NCBI GenBank assembly: GCA_030432815.1
Contig: JAUILB010000139.1
Location: 1-7,353 of the forward strand
From: Alphaproteobacteria bacterium
GTDB taxonomy: Bacteria > Pseudomonadota > Alphaproteobacteria > Sphingomonadales > Emcibacteraceae
Direction of reading: 5' to 3'
Length of the DNA: 7,353 nt
Below the pieces are notes generated by a model. That model was not told the origin of the DNA. It made no database searches and saw only the letters and a program-made list of their open reading frames with translations. This document shows, one piece after another, positions 1 through 6,223 of the stretch. The translations under genes and the position numbers were made by a program. The first letter of the stretch is position 1. Every line of letters starts with the position of its first letter.

Positions 1-988
1 CTCCCATCAGGGTCCCCAGATACTGAATTTCAAAACTGTTGCCGAACATCACCCCGAAATATGAAATAAGACAGCACAACATCACCCACGGAAAGTCCCG
101 GATAAGTGATTGATACGCAATACCCAGCCCGATAAACAAAAGCGGCAGAAAATACCAAACACCAAGCGTTTCGGTTGGTACCACGGGTCCCTGGGTTGTT
201 TGCAGCAGTATTTCCACCGTCGCCAGCCCAAACCAGGCACCAAAGAACTGCTTCAGCAGGTATATCACCCCGGCAATCAGGTTTGCACTGCCCGACACCA
301 CATGGTCACTGACAATTTCCACGATCCCGGCGCTAACCGTGAAACCGGGAATGATCGGAATAATTGCCGCAAGCACCACAACGGACGTATTAATTTCCGG
401 AAAGTAAATTTTAAGAAGCGCCGTCAGCACCCCCACCACATAGGCACTGGTAAAAGGAAGCAGTTCAAAAAACCGGCCGCCCTGCTCGTGCGCGATATAG
501 ACATTTGCATAAACCACAAGCGCAAGCGCCCCCGCCAGATAAATATCAAGCATGTTACCGGACATAAGACCGGAAAAACCAACCCCGATAAAAAGAAAGC
601 TTACCGCCTTGGCAAATGGACCCCACGGGTTTGGCAGCTCATCAATTTTAATCAGAAGATCATAGGCATCATGAAGTGAAATGCCCCCGGCCACTACAGA
701 TTCCACAACTTCGCCCACGCGGGCAAGCTTTGCCATATTAAAGCTGCCTTTTTCGACCTTTTCCATATGGATGATCTGATCCATTTTGTCATCTTTCCAA
801 AAGGCAAACATGATTTCCGAACGGGTTGACCGGAACACACCGTGATAGCCGACAGCTTCGATTACCTGGGTCAGATAACTTTCCAGACGGGCAGCCGATG
901 GCCCGTAACCATGGGCAATGATACCAAGCTTAACGATAAAGCGGCGGGCAACTGAATATTTCACGACAGTGTCTAAATGATCATTCAT
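1..988 (-). CDS. Threonine/serine exporter family protein (ThrE, DUF1212), C-terminus beyond window edge
   Basis: An uninterrupted frame of 329 codons reads leftward and runs off the window. It matches the ThrE family of inner-membrane threonine/serine exporters (PF06738, usually followed by ThrE_2, PF12821). Residues 1-120 form the soluble N-terminal part, with the stretch HGYGPSAARLESYL (about 26-39) where the family has its conserved G-x-P/S-x-x-R-x-E pattern. Hydrophobic segments follow at roughly 127-147, 149-165, 178-196, 203-220, 236-256, 278-295 and 300-316. The motif IIPGF (211-215) followed by VSGSANLIAG (231-240) is typical of the family's loop and following helix. The start ATG at 988 is preceded by the purine-rich AAAGAGAAAAAGA; an in-frame GTG 17 codons upstream is less likely. 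The gene is divergent from the polymerase gene. The family fold is well supported. The substrate is inferred, since many members are uncharacterised. Confidence 0.88.
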   Translation of the reverse strand, partial: MNDHLDTVVKYSVARRFIVKLGIIAHGYGPSAARLESYLTQVIEAVGYHGVFRSTRSEIMFAFWKDDKMDQIIHMEKVEKGSFNMAKLARVGEVVESVVAGGISLHDAYDLLIKIDELPNPWGPFAKAVSFLFIGVGFSGLMSGNMLDIYLAGALALVVYANVYIAHEQGGRFFELLPFTSAYVVGVLTALLKIYFPEINTSVVVLAAIIPIIPGFTVSAGIVEIVSDHVVSGSANLIAGVIYLLKQFFGAWFGLATVEILLQTTQGPVVPTETLGVWYFLPLLFIGLGIAYQSLIRDFPWVMLCCLISYFGVMFGNSFEIQYLGTLMG

Positions 989-1104
989 TCTTTTTCTCTT
1001 TAACGGCTTTAATCCGGTTACTTCTAAATATAACACGTTAAGTTATTTTTATCCTTTTGCAACAGACTAGTGAAATTAATTTTACAGCTTTATGATATTT
1101 ATAT

Positions 1105-1119
1105 GTTCTTGTTTTGTTC
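1105..1119 (+). promoter_or_regulatory. LexA-binding SOS box (alphaproteobacterial type)
   Basis: The sequence reads GTTC, seven bases, GTTC, an exact match to the direct-repeat SOS box GTTC-N7-GTTC known from Caulobacter and Rhodobacter. It lies 54 bases before the start codon of a Y-family polymerase, a standard SOS target. A TATGAT at 1091-1096 just upstream could be the -10 element, which would put the box over the transcription start, but no good -35 accompanies it. LexA would repress the polymerase until DNA damage. The box may also affect the divergent exporter gene, whose start is about 117 bases away. Confidence 0.85.
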
Positions 1120-1173
1120 TAATTTTTAAGATAAGGTGAGTCTTTCCATTAAATATGATCAGGAATCACAACC

Positions 1174-2463
1174 ATGCTGGAAATCCCGACAGGATTACGG
1201 TGGCTTTATATCGATCTGAACAGCTATTTTGCCAGTGTCGAACAACAGCTGGATAAAAGATTGCGCGGGCGTCCGGTCGCCGTAGTCCCGACGGAAACGG
1301 AAGCAACCTGTGCCATTGCCGCCAGTTATGAAGCCAAGGCCCTTGGCATTAAAACCGGCACCATGATTTATGAAGCACGGAAAATTTGCCCCGACCTTAT
1401 TACCGTTCCCGCACGCCATAATGCTTATGTGCATTATCATCATAAAATAATGGAGGAAATCGAAAAGCATATTCCGATCACACGCCTGTGTTCCATTGAT
1501 GAAGTGGCATGCCGCCTGATGGGCGATGAATGTCAGGAAGAAAATGCCCGTGCCCTTGCCTTAAGAATGAAAAAGGGGATAGCGGATAATGTCGGCGAGT
1601 GTTTAAGAAGTTCTGTTGGTATTGGCCCAAACAGCTTTCTGGCAAAGGTCGCCAGCAATTTACAAAAGCCGGATGGGCTTACGGTCCTTTATGCAACGGA
1701 ACTTCCACAAAGGCTGGCCCACCTGAAATTACAGGATCTGCCCGGCATCGGGTATAATATGGGCAACCGACTTCAAAGAGCTGGTATTTCGGATATCCCG
1801 TCATTCTGGAATCTTAATCCCAAACATGTCAGGTATATCTGGCGCAGTGTGGAAGGAGAACGTTTCTGGTATGCCCTGCGAGGGATTGAAACCAAAACGG
1901 ATGATAAACCGCAGAGACGCACGGTTGGCCACAGCCACGTTCTTGCCCCAACAATGCGGCCACTTCATAATGCGCGGCTTGTAGCGCGGCGGTTAACCAT
2001 GAAAGCAGCAAGCCGCCTTAGAAGACTTGGATATTTCAGTAGCCTTTTCAGTCTTTATGTGCGCTACGATGTTCCAAAAACAGCGGGGAAAAAATATAAA
2101 TGGCACGGGGATACAAAACTTCCCCTGGCACAGGACAGTTTTTCGTTTCTTAAAGTGCTTAATATCCTGTGGCAGCAAATGATCAGAGAAGATAATCCAT
2201 CCCGTATCAAACAGGTTTCGGTTAGTTTTTATGGCCTTGTGGCACAGGATAAAATGATGCCTGATATGTTTAAAGAACTTAATGATCCGGTCAGTAAATT
2301 ACAAAAACGCCATGTCAAGCTTTCCATCGCCATGGATGAGATCAATAAAGTTTATGGACGGGATACCGTAGTTATTGGCACATTGCCAGAAACCATGTCC
2401 CGTTTCAGCGGGACAAAAATTGCTTTTACGCGCATTCCCGAAAAAGCCGAATTTCATGAATAA
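1174..2463 (+). CDS. Y-family DNA polymerase, ImpB/MucB/SamB (DinB-like) type, SOS-regulated
   Basis: This 429-residue protein is a translesion DNA polymerase of the Y family. The palm has YIDLNSYFASVEQ (12-24), with metal ligand D14 and the probable steric-gate residue F19, and the second motif SIDE (107-110), with D109 and E110 as catalytic acids. GIGPNSFLAKVASNLQKPDG (149-168) is the conserved palm/thumb DNA-contact motif, and LQDLPGIG (186-193) is the helix-hairpin-helix of the thumb. GHSHVLAP (252-259) opens the little-finger domain. Length and C-terminal sequence fit a separate alphaproteobacterial branch often annotated ImpB/MucB/SamB, rather than canonical Pol IV (about 350 residues). 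The expected beta-clamp motif (QLxLF) is at best degenerate, as MPDMF at 362-366. The start has AGGA at 1161-1164, nine bases upstream. No imuA or dnaE2 neighbour is present, so it is not in the imuA-imuB-dnaE2 cassette. Control by the upstream SOS box is very likely. Confidence 0.93.
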   Translation: MLEIPTGLRWLYIDLNSYFASVEQQLDKRLRGRPVAVVPTETEATCAIAASYEAKALGIKTGTMIYEARKICPDLITVPARHNAYVHYHHKIMEEIEKHIPITRLCSIDEVACRLMGDECQEENARALALRMKKGIADNVGECLRSSVGIGPNSFLAKVASNLQKPDGLTVLYATELPQRLAHLKLQDLPGIGYNMGNRLQRAGISDIPSFWNLNPKHVRYIWRSVEGERFWYALRGIETKTDDKPQRRTVGHSHVLAPTMRPLHNARLVARRLTMKAASRLRRLGYFSSLFSLYVRYDVPKTAGKKYKWHGDTKLPLAQDSFSFLKVLNILWQQMIREDNPSRIKQVSVSFYGLVAQDKMMPDMFKELNDPVSKLQKRHVKLSIAMDEINKVYGRDTVVIGTLPETMSRFSGTKIAFTRIPEKAEFHE

Positions 2464-2466
2464 TTC

Positions 2467-2495
2467 TTGAAAGAGGGCCCCCGAGGCCTTACATA
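2467..2495 (+). promoter_or_regulatory. Possible nadA promoter with a palindrome between its -35 and -10 elements
   Basis: TTGAAA (2467-2472) is a good -35 match. Seventeen bases later comes TACATA (2490-2495), a weak -10. The spacer is nearly filled by an inverted repeat, AGGGCC (2474-2479), five bases, GGCCTT (2485-2490), with one G-T mismatch. A repressor site here would fit NAD-gene control, but the sequence matches no operator I recognise. No T-run follows, so it is a poor terminator for the polymerase gene. The alternative is that nadA is read through from upstream. Confidence 0.25.
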
Positions 2496-2529
2496 AGAAA
2501 CATTACAGATTGATGACAGAGGGACACCC

Positions 2530-3531
2530 ATGTCTATACCTTTAAAAGCGAATGATACGCTGCCAAAAACCGACCTCCTGAGCGAGATCGAAAGGCTCAG
2601 AAAAGAAAAAAATGCAGTAATTCTCGCCCATTATTATCAGGATCCGGAAATTCAGGACCTGGCCGATTTCGTCGGTGACAGCCTTGACCTTTCCCGTAAG
2701 GCAGCTGCAACGGACGCGGATGTTATTGTATTCTGCGGTGTTCGTTTTATGGCGGAAGTTGCAAAAATTTTAAGCCCGGATAAAACTGTTGTTCTACCGG
2801 ATATGGAAGCGGGATGCTCGCTGGAAGATAGCTGTCCGCCGGAGGAGTTTGCTAAATTCAGGGAAAAATATCCGGACCATATCTGCCTTACCTATATTAA
2901 CTGCTCCGCAGCAGTGAAGGCGCAATCAGATATTATTGTCACATCTTCCAACGCAGAATATATCCTTAATCAAATCCCTAAGGACCAGAAAGTCATGATG
3001 GCCCCTGACCGTCATCTTGGCGCATATTTATCCAAAAAAACAGGGCGCGAAATGATTTTTTGGCCGGGAAGCTGTATTGTTCATGAACGGTTTTCTGAAA
3101 AGGAACTGATCAAGCTTAAAGCCGAGCATCCAGACGCCCCGGTGACAGCACACCCGGAGTGCCCGGAACATATCCTGCGTCATGCGGATCATGTGGGGTC
3201 AACATCTTCGATCCTGAAATTCGTGCTTGATAACCCGGCAGAAAAATTCCTTGTGGCAACAGAACCCGGCATTCTTCATCAGATGCAGAAATCAGCCCCC
3301 CATAAAACCTTTATCGGTGCACCCGGTGCGGACGGTAACTGCAACTGTAATAATTGTCCGTATATGGCGCTGAATACATTGGAAAAGCTTTATAGCTGTC
3401 TGAACACGCTGGGGCCGGAAATCCATGTGGACGAAGAAACCCGCATCAGGGCGCTTGCACCGCTGAATAAAATGCTGGAAATGTCACCCGCCCAGGCACC
3501 GACACCACCCAAAACCGGACGCGCGTTTTGA
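2530..3531 (+). CDS. nadA: Quinolinate synthase
   Basis: NadA is a cytoplasmic 4Fe-4S enzyme that condenses iminoaspartate with dihydroxyacetone phosphate to give quinolinate, in de novo NAD synthesis. The 333-residue length is normal for the family. Visible signatures are ILAHYYQ (31-37), which holds the substrate-binding His/Tyr pair; GDSLDLSRKA (49-58); and FCGVRFMAE (68-76). Also present are LPDMEAGCSLEDSCP (89-103), APDRHLG (158-164), WPGSCIVHERF (178-188), AHPECP (207-212), GSTSSI (223-228), ATEPGILH (243-250) and CNCNNCPYM (271-279). C96, C182 and C276 are the expected cluster ligands by position. The proline-rich tail (319-333) is not conserved. GAGGG at 2519-2523 sits six bases before the ATG, a good ribosome site. 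The gene is 66 bases downstream of the polymerase gene and overlaps nadC by four bases. Confidence 0.97.
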   Translation: MSIPLKANDTLPKTDLLSEIERLRKEKNAVILAHYYQDPEIQDLADFVGDSLDLSRKAAATDADVIVFCGVRFMAEVAKILSPDKTVVLPDMEAGCSLEDSCPPEEFAKFREKYPDHICLTYINCSAAVKAQSDIIVTSSNAEYILNQIPKDQKVMMAPDRHLGAYLSKKTGREMIFWPGSCIVHERFSEKELIKLKAEHPDAPVTAHPECPEHILRHADHVGSTSSILKFVLDNPAEKFLVATEPGILHQMQKSAPHKTFIGAPGADGNCNCNNCPYMALNTLEKLYSCLNTLGPEIHVDEETRIRALAPLNKMLEMSPAQAPTPPKTGRAF

Positions 3532-4379
3532 GTGATCCGCTTTATAAGGAAGAACTCCGTCATTTCATTTCCGCTGTCCTAGATGAGGATGTCGGTAATG
3601 GCGATCTGACCACACAGGCAACCATCCCCGCAGATGCCATCCTTAAAGCAGAAATGAATGCCCGCGAAGAAATGGTCATCGCCGGCATTGATATTGCCGC
3701 AAGAATAATCCACGCAGTTGATAGTGCCATCAAGCTTGATATTCTGGTCTCTGACGGCATCGAAGTTACCACAGGGAACACACTGATGCGGCTTGAAGGA
3801 AACGCACGTAATATCCTGACTGCCGAACGGTCCGCGCTGAATGTTTTACAGCATCTAAGCGGAATAGCCACCCTGACCCGTCGCTATGTCCGGGAAATCG
3901 AACATACTAATTGCAAGCTTCTCGATACCCGAAAAACAATCCCGCTTTACCGCAAGCTTGCCAAATATGCCGCGCGCATGGGCGGCGCCGTTAATCATCG
4001 TATGCGCCTTGATGACGGGATTTTGATTAAAGACAATCATATTGCTAGTGTCGGTTCAGTTATAAATGCCATTAATGCTGCCAAAAAATATGGCACGTCC
4101 GCCAGCACCATCGGCATCACTGTCGAATGCGATACTCTTGATCAGGCCGACCAGGCCGTAAAGGCGGGTGCGGACCGCTTGCTTCTGGATAATATGTCCA
4201 CTGAAATGCTAAGGCAGGCCGTTGCAGAATACAGCGGTAAAGTAAAGCTTGAAGCATCCGGTGGCGTAACACTGGAAACCATTAAAGCGATCGCTGAAAC
4301 CGGTGTTGATTATATATCCGTAGGCCGGATCACACAGTCCGCCCCTGCCATTGATATTGGGCTTGACTATATTGTTTAA
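3528..4379 (+). CDS. nadC: Nicotinate-nucleotide pyrophosphorylase (carboxylating), quinolinate phosphoribosyltransferase
   Basis: NadC converts quinolinate and PRPP to nicotinate mononucleotide, CO2 and pyrophosphate, using the NadA product directly. At 283 residues it is a standard type II phosphoribosyltransferase. The N-terminal part has EDVGNGDLT (20-28) and AERSALN (99-105). The barrel carries DTRKT (133-137), KYAARMGGAVNHR (146-158) and LIKDNH (166-171), then E200, LLLDNM (218-223), EASGG (242-246) and GVDYISVGRIT (259-269). The expected quinolinate/PRPP-binding residues are R101, R135, K136, H157, R158, K168, E200 and D221. Small departures from the family consensus are TIPLYRKLAKYA (TTPGLRxLEKYA is usual) and ITQSAP (LTHSAP is usual). 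The start is TTG, overlapping the nadA stop in TTGA. No in-frame ATG occurs before the conserved region, and GGA at 3517-3519 is the only weak ribosome site, so translational coupling to nadA is likely. nadB does not lie between them. Confidence 0.96.
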   Translation: MSDPLYKEELRHFISAVLDEDVGNGDLTTQATIPADAILKAEMNAREEMVIAGIDIAARIIHAVDSAIKLDILVSDGIEVTTGNTLMRLEGNARNILTAERSALNVLQHLSGIATLTRRYVREIEHTNCKLLDTRKTIPLYRKLAKYAARMGGAVNHRMRLDDGILIKDNHIASVGSVINAINAAKKYGTSASTIGITVECDTLDQADQAVKAGADRLLLDNMSTEMLRQAVAEYSGKVKLEASGGVTLETIKAIAETGVDYISVGRITQSAPAIDIGLDYIV

Positions 4380-4418
4380 AATGGCATAGTCGCCACATAT
4401 TCAGTATCCAGTTTCTTC

Positions 4419-4443
4419 GAATTGGTCCAATTTTCTGAATTGG
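4419..4443. repeat. Cluster of GAATTGG half-sites upstream of the EamA gene
   Basis: GAATTGG occurs at 4419-4425 and again at 4437-4443, exactly 18 bases apart. Between them lies the inverted copy CCAATT (4427-4432), so AATTGG-T-CCAATT (4420-4432) is a perfect palindrome around one base. It could be an operator for the transporter. It could also be a weak hairpin ending the nadA-nadC transcript, because TT follows, but the stem is short and AT-rich. It resembles no binding site I can name. Confidence 0.35.
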
Positions 4444-4453
4444 AATGACTTAT

Positions 4454-4470
4454 CCTGAATATTGTTTAGG
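4454..4470. repeat. Imperfect 17-base inverted repeat just before the EamA ribosome site
   Basis: CCTGAATATTGTTTAGG pairs end to end, with two G-T mismatches about a central base. It ends within the ribosome-binding site AGGTGAGG (4468-4475), which is nine bases before the ATG at 4485. It could be a protein-binding site, or a structure that affects translation of the transporter. A chance match in AT-rich sequence is also possible. Confidence 0.25.
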
Positions 4471-4484
4471 TGAGGTAATTTTCC

Positions 4485-5387
4485 ATGACACTCGCTCAAT
4501 CAAATTTATTATTATTATTTACCGCGGCCATTTGGGGTGGAAGTTTTGTTATTCAGAAAATGGCAATGGATAGTATGGATCCATTCATCTATAACGCGCT
4601 GCGCTTTTTCGTGGCGGGCCTCTGTCTTATCCCCATTCGATATTTCAGACGCGGCAATATCGCCATCATGAAAGACAGCGAAAATCACCATATGCTGATA
4701 AGTACTTTTGCCGCCGGCACAATAATGTTTATTGCCGTTGCTTTTCAACAAATTGGTATTAAGGATACAACCGTTTCGAACGCAGGGTTTATCACCGGGT
4801 TATATATTGTATTTGTTCCCATCATCGGCATTTTTGTTGGCCACCGTTACAAACATGGTATCTGGATTGCGATTGCCATTGCCAGCATCGGCCTTTATTT
4901 CCTTTCCGGTATGGATGGTTTTTATATGAAACAGGGCGATTTGTTCATCCTTATCAGCGCCATTTGCTGGGCAATGCATCTTATTGTGATTGATCATATA
5001 TCACATCGGCATCATCCAGTTGCTTTTGCCATTAGACAATTTTTTGTCTGCGCTGCATTAAGTCTGATTGCCGCTATTGTTACCGATGAAAAAATTATAA
5101 TCACATCCACCACTGAATGGAGCTATATACTTGCGAGTGGCATGGTGGCAATTGCAATGGGATATACATTTCAGATTTATGGACAGAAGGTAACACCACC
5201 TTCACAAGCTGCACTCATTTTCAACACAGAAGCGGTTTTTGCCGCGGCAGCCGGATTTTATTTCCTCAATGAAATACTGGGCCCGCAGGCGCTAATCGGA
5301 TGTGCACTTATGCTTATTGGTACGGTCATGGCACAGTTTTACCCGCCCTTGAATCATCGAACTACTGAACCAAAAACATTACCGTAA
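4485..5387 (+). CDS. EamA/DMT-superfamily membrane transporter
   Basis: This 300-residue hydrophobic protein belongs to the drug/metabolite transporter superfamily (EamA, COG0697) of inner-membrane exporters and permeases. Ten membrane segments can be placed at about 6-24, 35-51, 71-90, 98-118, 124-141, 152-170, 178-199, 212-230, 241-261 and 267-285, forming two five-helix EamA repeats. Family hallmarks are AAIWGGSFVIQK (14-25) in helix 1, NAGFITGLYIVFVPI (99-113) in helix 4, CWAMHLIVID (161-170) opening repeat two, and NTEAVFAAAAGFYFLNE (247-263) in helix 9. The short tail after 286 is polar. AGGTGAGG at 4468-4475 is a strong ribosome site. The gene is 105 bases after nadC with repeats in the gap, so it probably has its own control. 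It ends two bases from the convergent SDR stop. The substrate cannot be told; amino acids or related metabolites are usual for the family. Confidence 0.93.
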   Translation: MTLAQSNLLLLFTAAIWGGSFVIQKMAMDSMDPFIYNALRFFVAGLCLIPIRYFRRGNIAIMKDSENHHMLISTFAAGTIMFIAVAFQQIGIKDTTVSNAGFITGLYIVFVPIIGIFVGHRYKHGIWIAIAIASIGLYFLSGMDGFYMKQGDLFILISAICWAMHLIVIDHISHRHHPVAFAIRQFFVCAALSLIAAIVTDEKIIITSTTEWSYILASGMVAIAMGYTFQIYGQKVTPPSQAALIFNTEAVFAAAAGFYFLNEILGPQALIGCALMLIGTVMAQFYPPLNHRTTEPKTLP

Positions 5388-5389
5388 CG

Positions 5390-6136
5390 TTAGACGTGCT
5401 GACCGCCATTGATATGGATCTCTGCGCCAGTCACATAGTCAGACATTTCAGTGCAAAGGTAATAGATGGTTTTTGCGACCTCTTCAGGCTTGCCCAAACG
5501 GCGCATGGGAATATCTGCAACCATATCTTCGGTCCCCGGTGATAGGATTGACGTATCAATTTCACCCGGTGCGATTGCATTAACACGAATGCCATCCGGC
5601 CCGAAGTCCGCTGCCATTTCGCGGGTAAGTGATGCAAGCGCCGCTTTCGATGTTGCATATGCCGATCCGGCAAACGGATGAACACGCCCGCCGGCAATGG
5701 ATGTCACATTGACAATCGCGCCTTTTGCAAGCGCTAGTTCATCATGAAGGCCCCGTGCCAAAAGAATTGGCGCAAAGAAATTGACTTCAAATACCTGCTT
5801 CCAGTCATCTTCACTGGTATTTTGGGTATTCATTCGACCGCCATCTTCCAGTTTAGGAGAAATACCCGCGTTATTTACCAGAGCATTCAGCGGTCCACCA
5901 CCTAGACGTTTTTTAATTTCTGCAATCCCTGCGCGGCGCCCTTCCGGGTCACCCAGATCAATCTGCACATGATCCTCAGGCCCCGCTTCCCAGGGACAGT
6001 GTTCTGAAAAAGGATGCCGTGAACAGGTGATAACCCGCCAGCCCGCGCTGGAAAAACGCTTGACAGTCGCGTGACCTATACCGCGGCTCGCCCCGGTAAG
6101 GACTATGGTTTTTTTATGATTGGGATTATCGCCCAG
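5390..6136 (-). CDS. SDR-family NAD(P)-dependent oxidoreductase, probable CTG start
   Basis: This is a classical short-chain dehydrogenase/reductase of about 248 residues. Numbered from the CTG at 6136, it shows the nucleotide-binding motif TGASRGIG (14-21), TCSR after strand 2 (37-40), D60, NNAG (88-91) and N119. The catalytic set is S146, Y160 and K164 (SAYATSK at 158-164), and the C-terminus reads VTGAEIHINGGQHV. Taking the first GTG (5968) as the start would lose the whole Rossmann motif, although the reading frame continues intact upstream to a TAA at 6164-6166. Between that stop and TGASRGIG there is no ATG, GTG or TTG. CTG at 6136, after the purine-rich GGAAAAGAG (6140-6148), gives a normal-length N-terminus (M-GDNPNHKKTIVL). 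The alternatives are another rare start, a start lost by mutation or a sequence error. S39-R40 may favour NADP(H), but substrate and cofactor are unknown. It lies 87 bases behind the Rieske-like gene on the same strand and is convergent with the EamA gene. Confidence 0.85.
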   Translation of the reverse strand: MGDNPNHKKTIVLTGASRGIGHATVKRFSSAGWRVITCSRHPFSEHCPWEAGPEDHVQIDLGDPEGRRAGIAEIKKRLGGGPLNALVNNAGISPKLEDGGRMNTQNTSEDDWKQVFEVNFFAPILLARGLHDELALAKGAIVNVTSIAGGRVHPFAGSAYATSKAALASLTREMAADFGPDGIRVNAIAPGEIDTSILSPGTEDMVADIPMRRLGKPEEVAKTIYYLCTEMSDYVTGAEIHINGGQHV

Positions 6137-6223
6137 AAACTCTTTTCCAGTTAATAACGATTCTTAATATGTGTATGACAGTATCACAGATTGAAAAAGA
6201 GTAAACAGAAATTTTAATGAAGA

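Noticed and set aside
110..679. 189-codon open frame on the plus strand
   Set aside because: It is antisense to the clear ThrE-family gene, and its product is a basic, low-complexity sequence with no family signature.
1000..1012. TTAA-N5-TTAA as a CtrA site
   Set aside because: CtrA sites need TTAA-N7-TTAA; the spacing is five.
2474..2490. AGGGCC/GGCCTT hairpin as an intrinsic terminator of the polymerase gene
   Set aside because: The stem is only six pairs and no T-run follows it.
3560..3871. 103-codon minus-strand open frame inside nadC
   Set aside because: It is the antisense shadow of a strongly conserved gene, with no independent signature.
5390..5968. Shorter SDR starting at the GTG at 5968
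   Set aside because: The same frame continues upstream with an intact TGASRGIG cofactor motif, so this start would cut off the N-terminal Rossmann fold.
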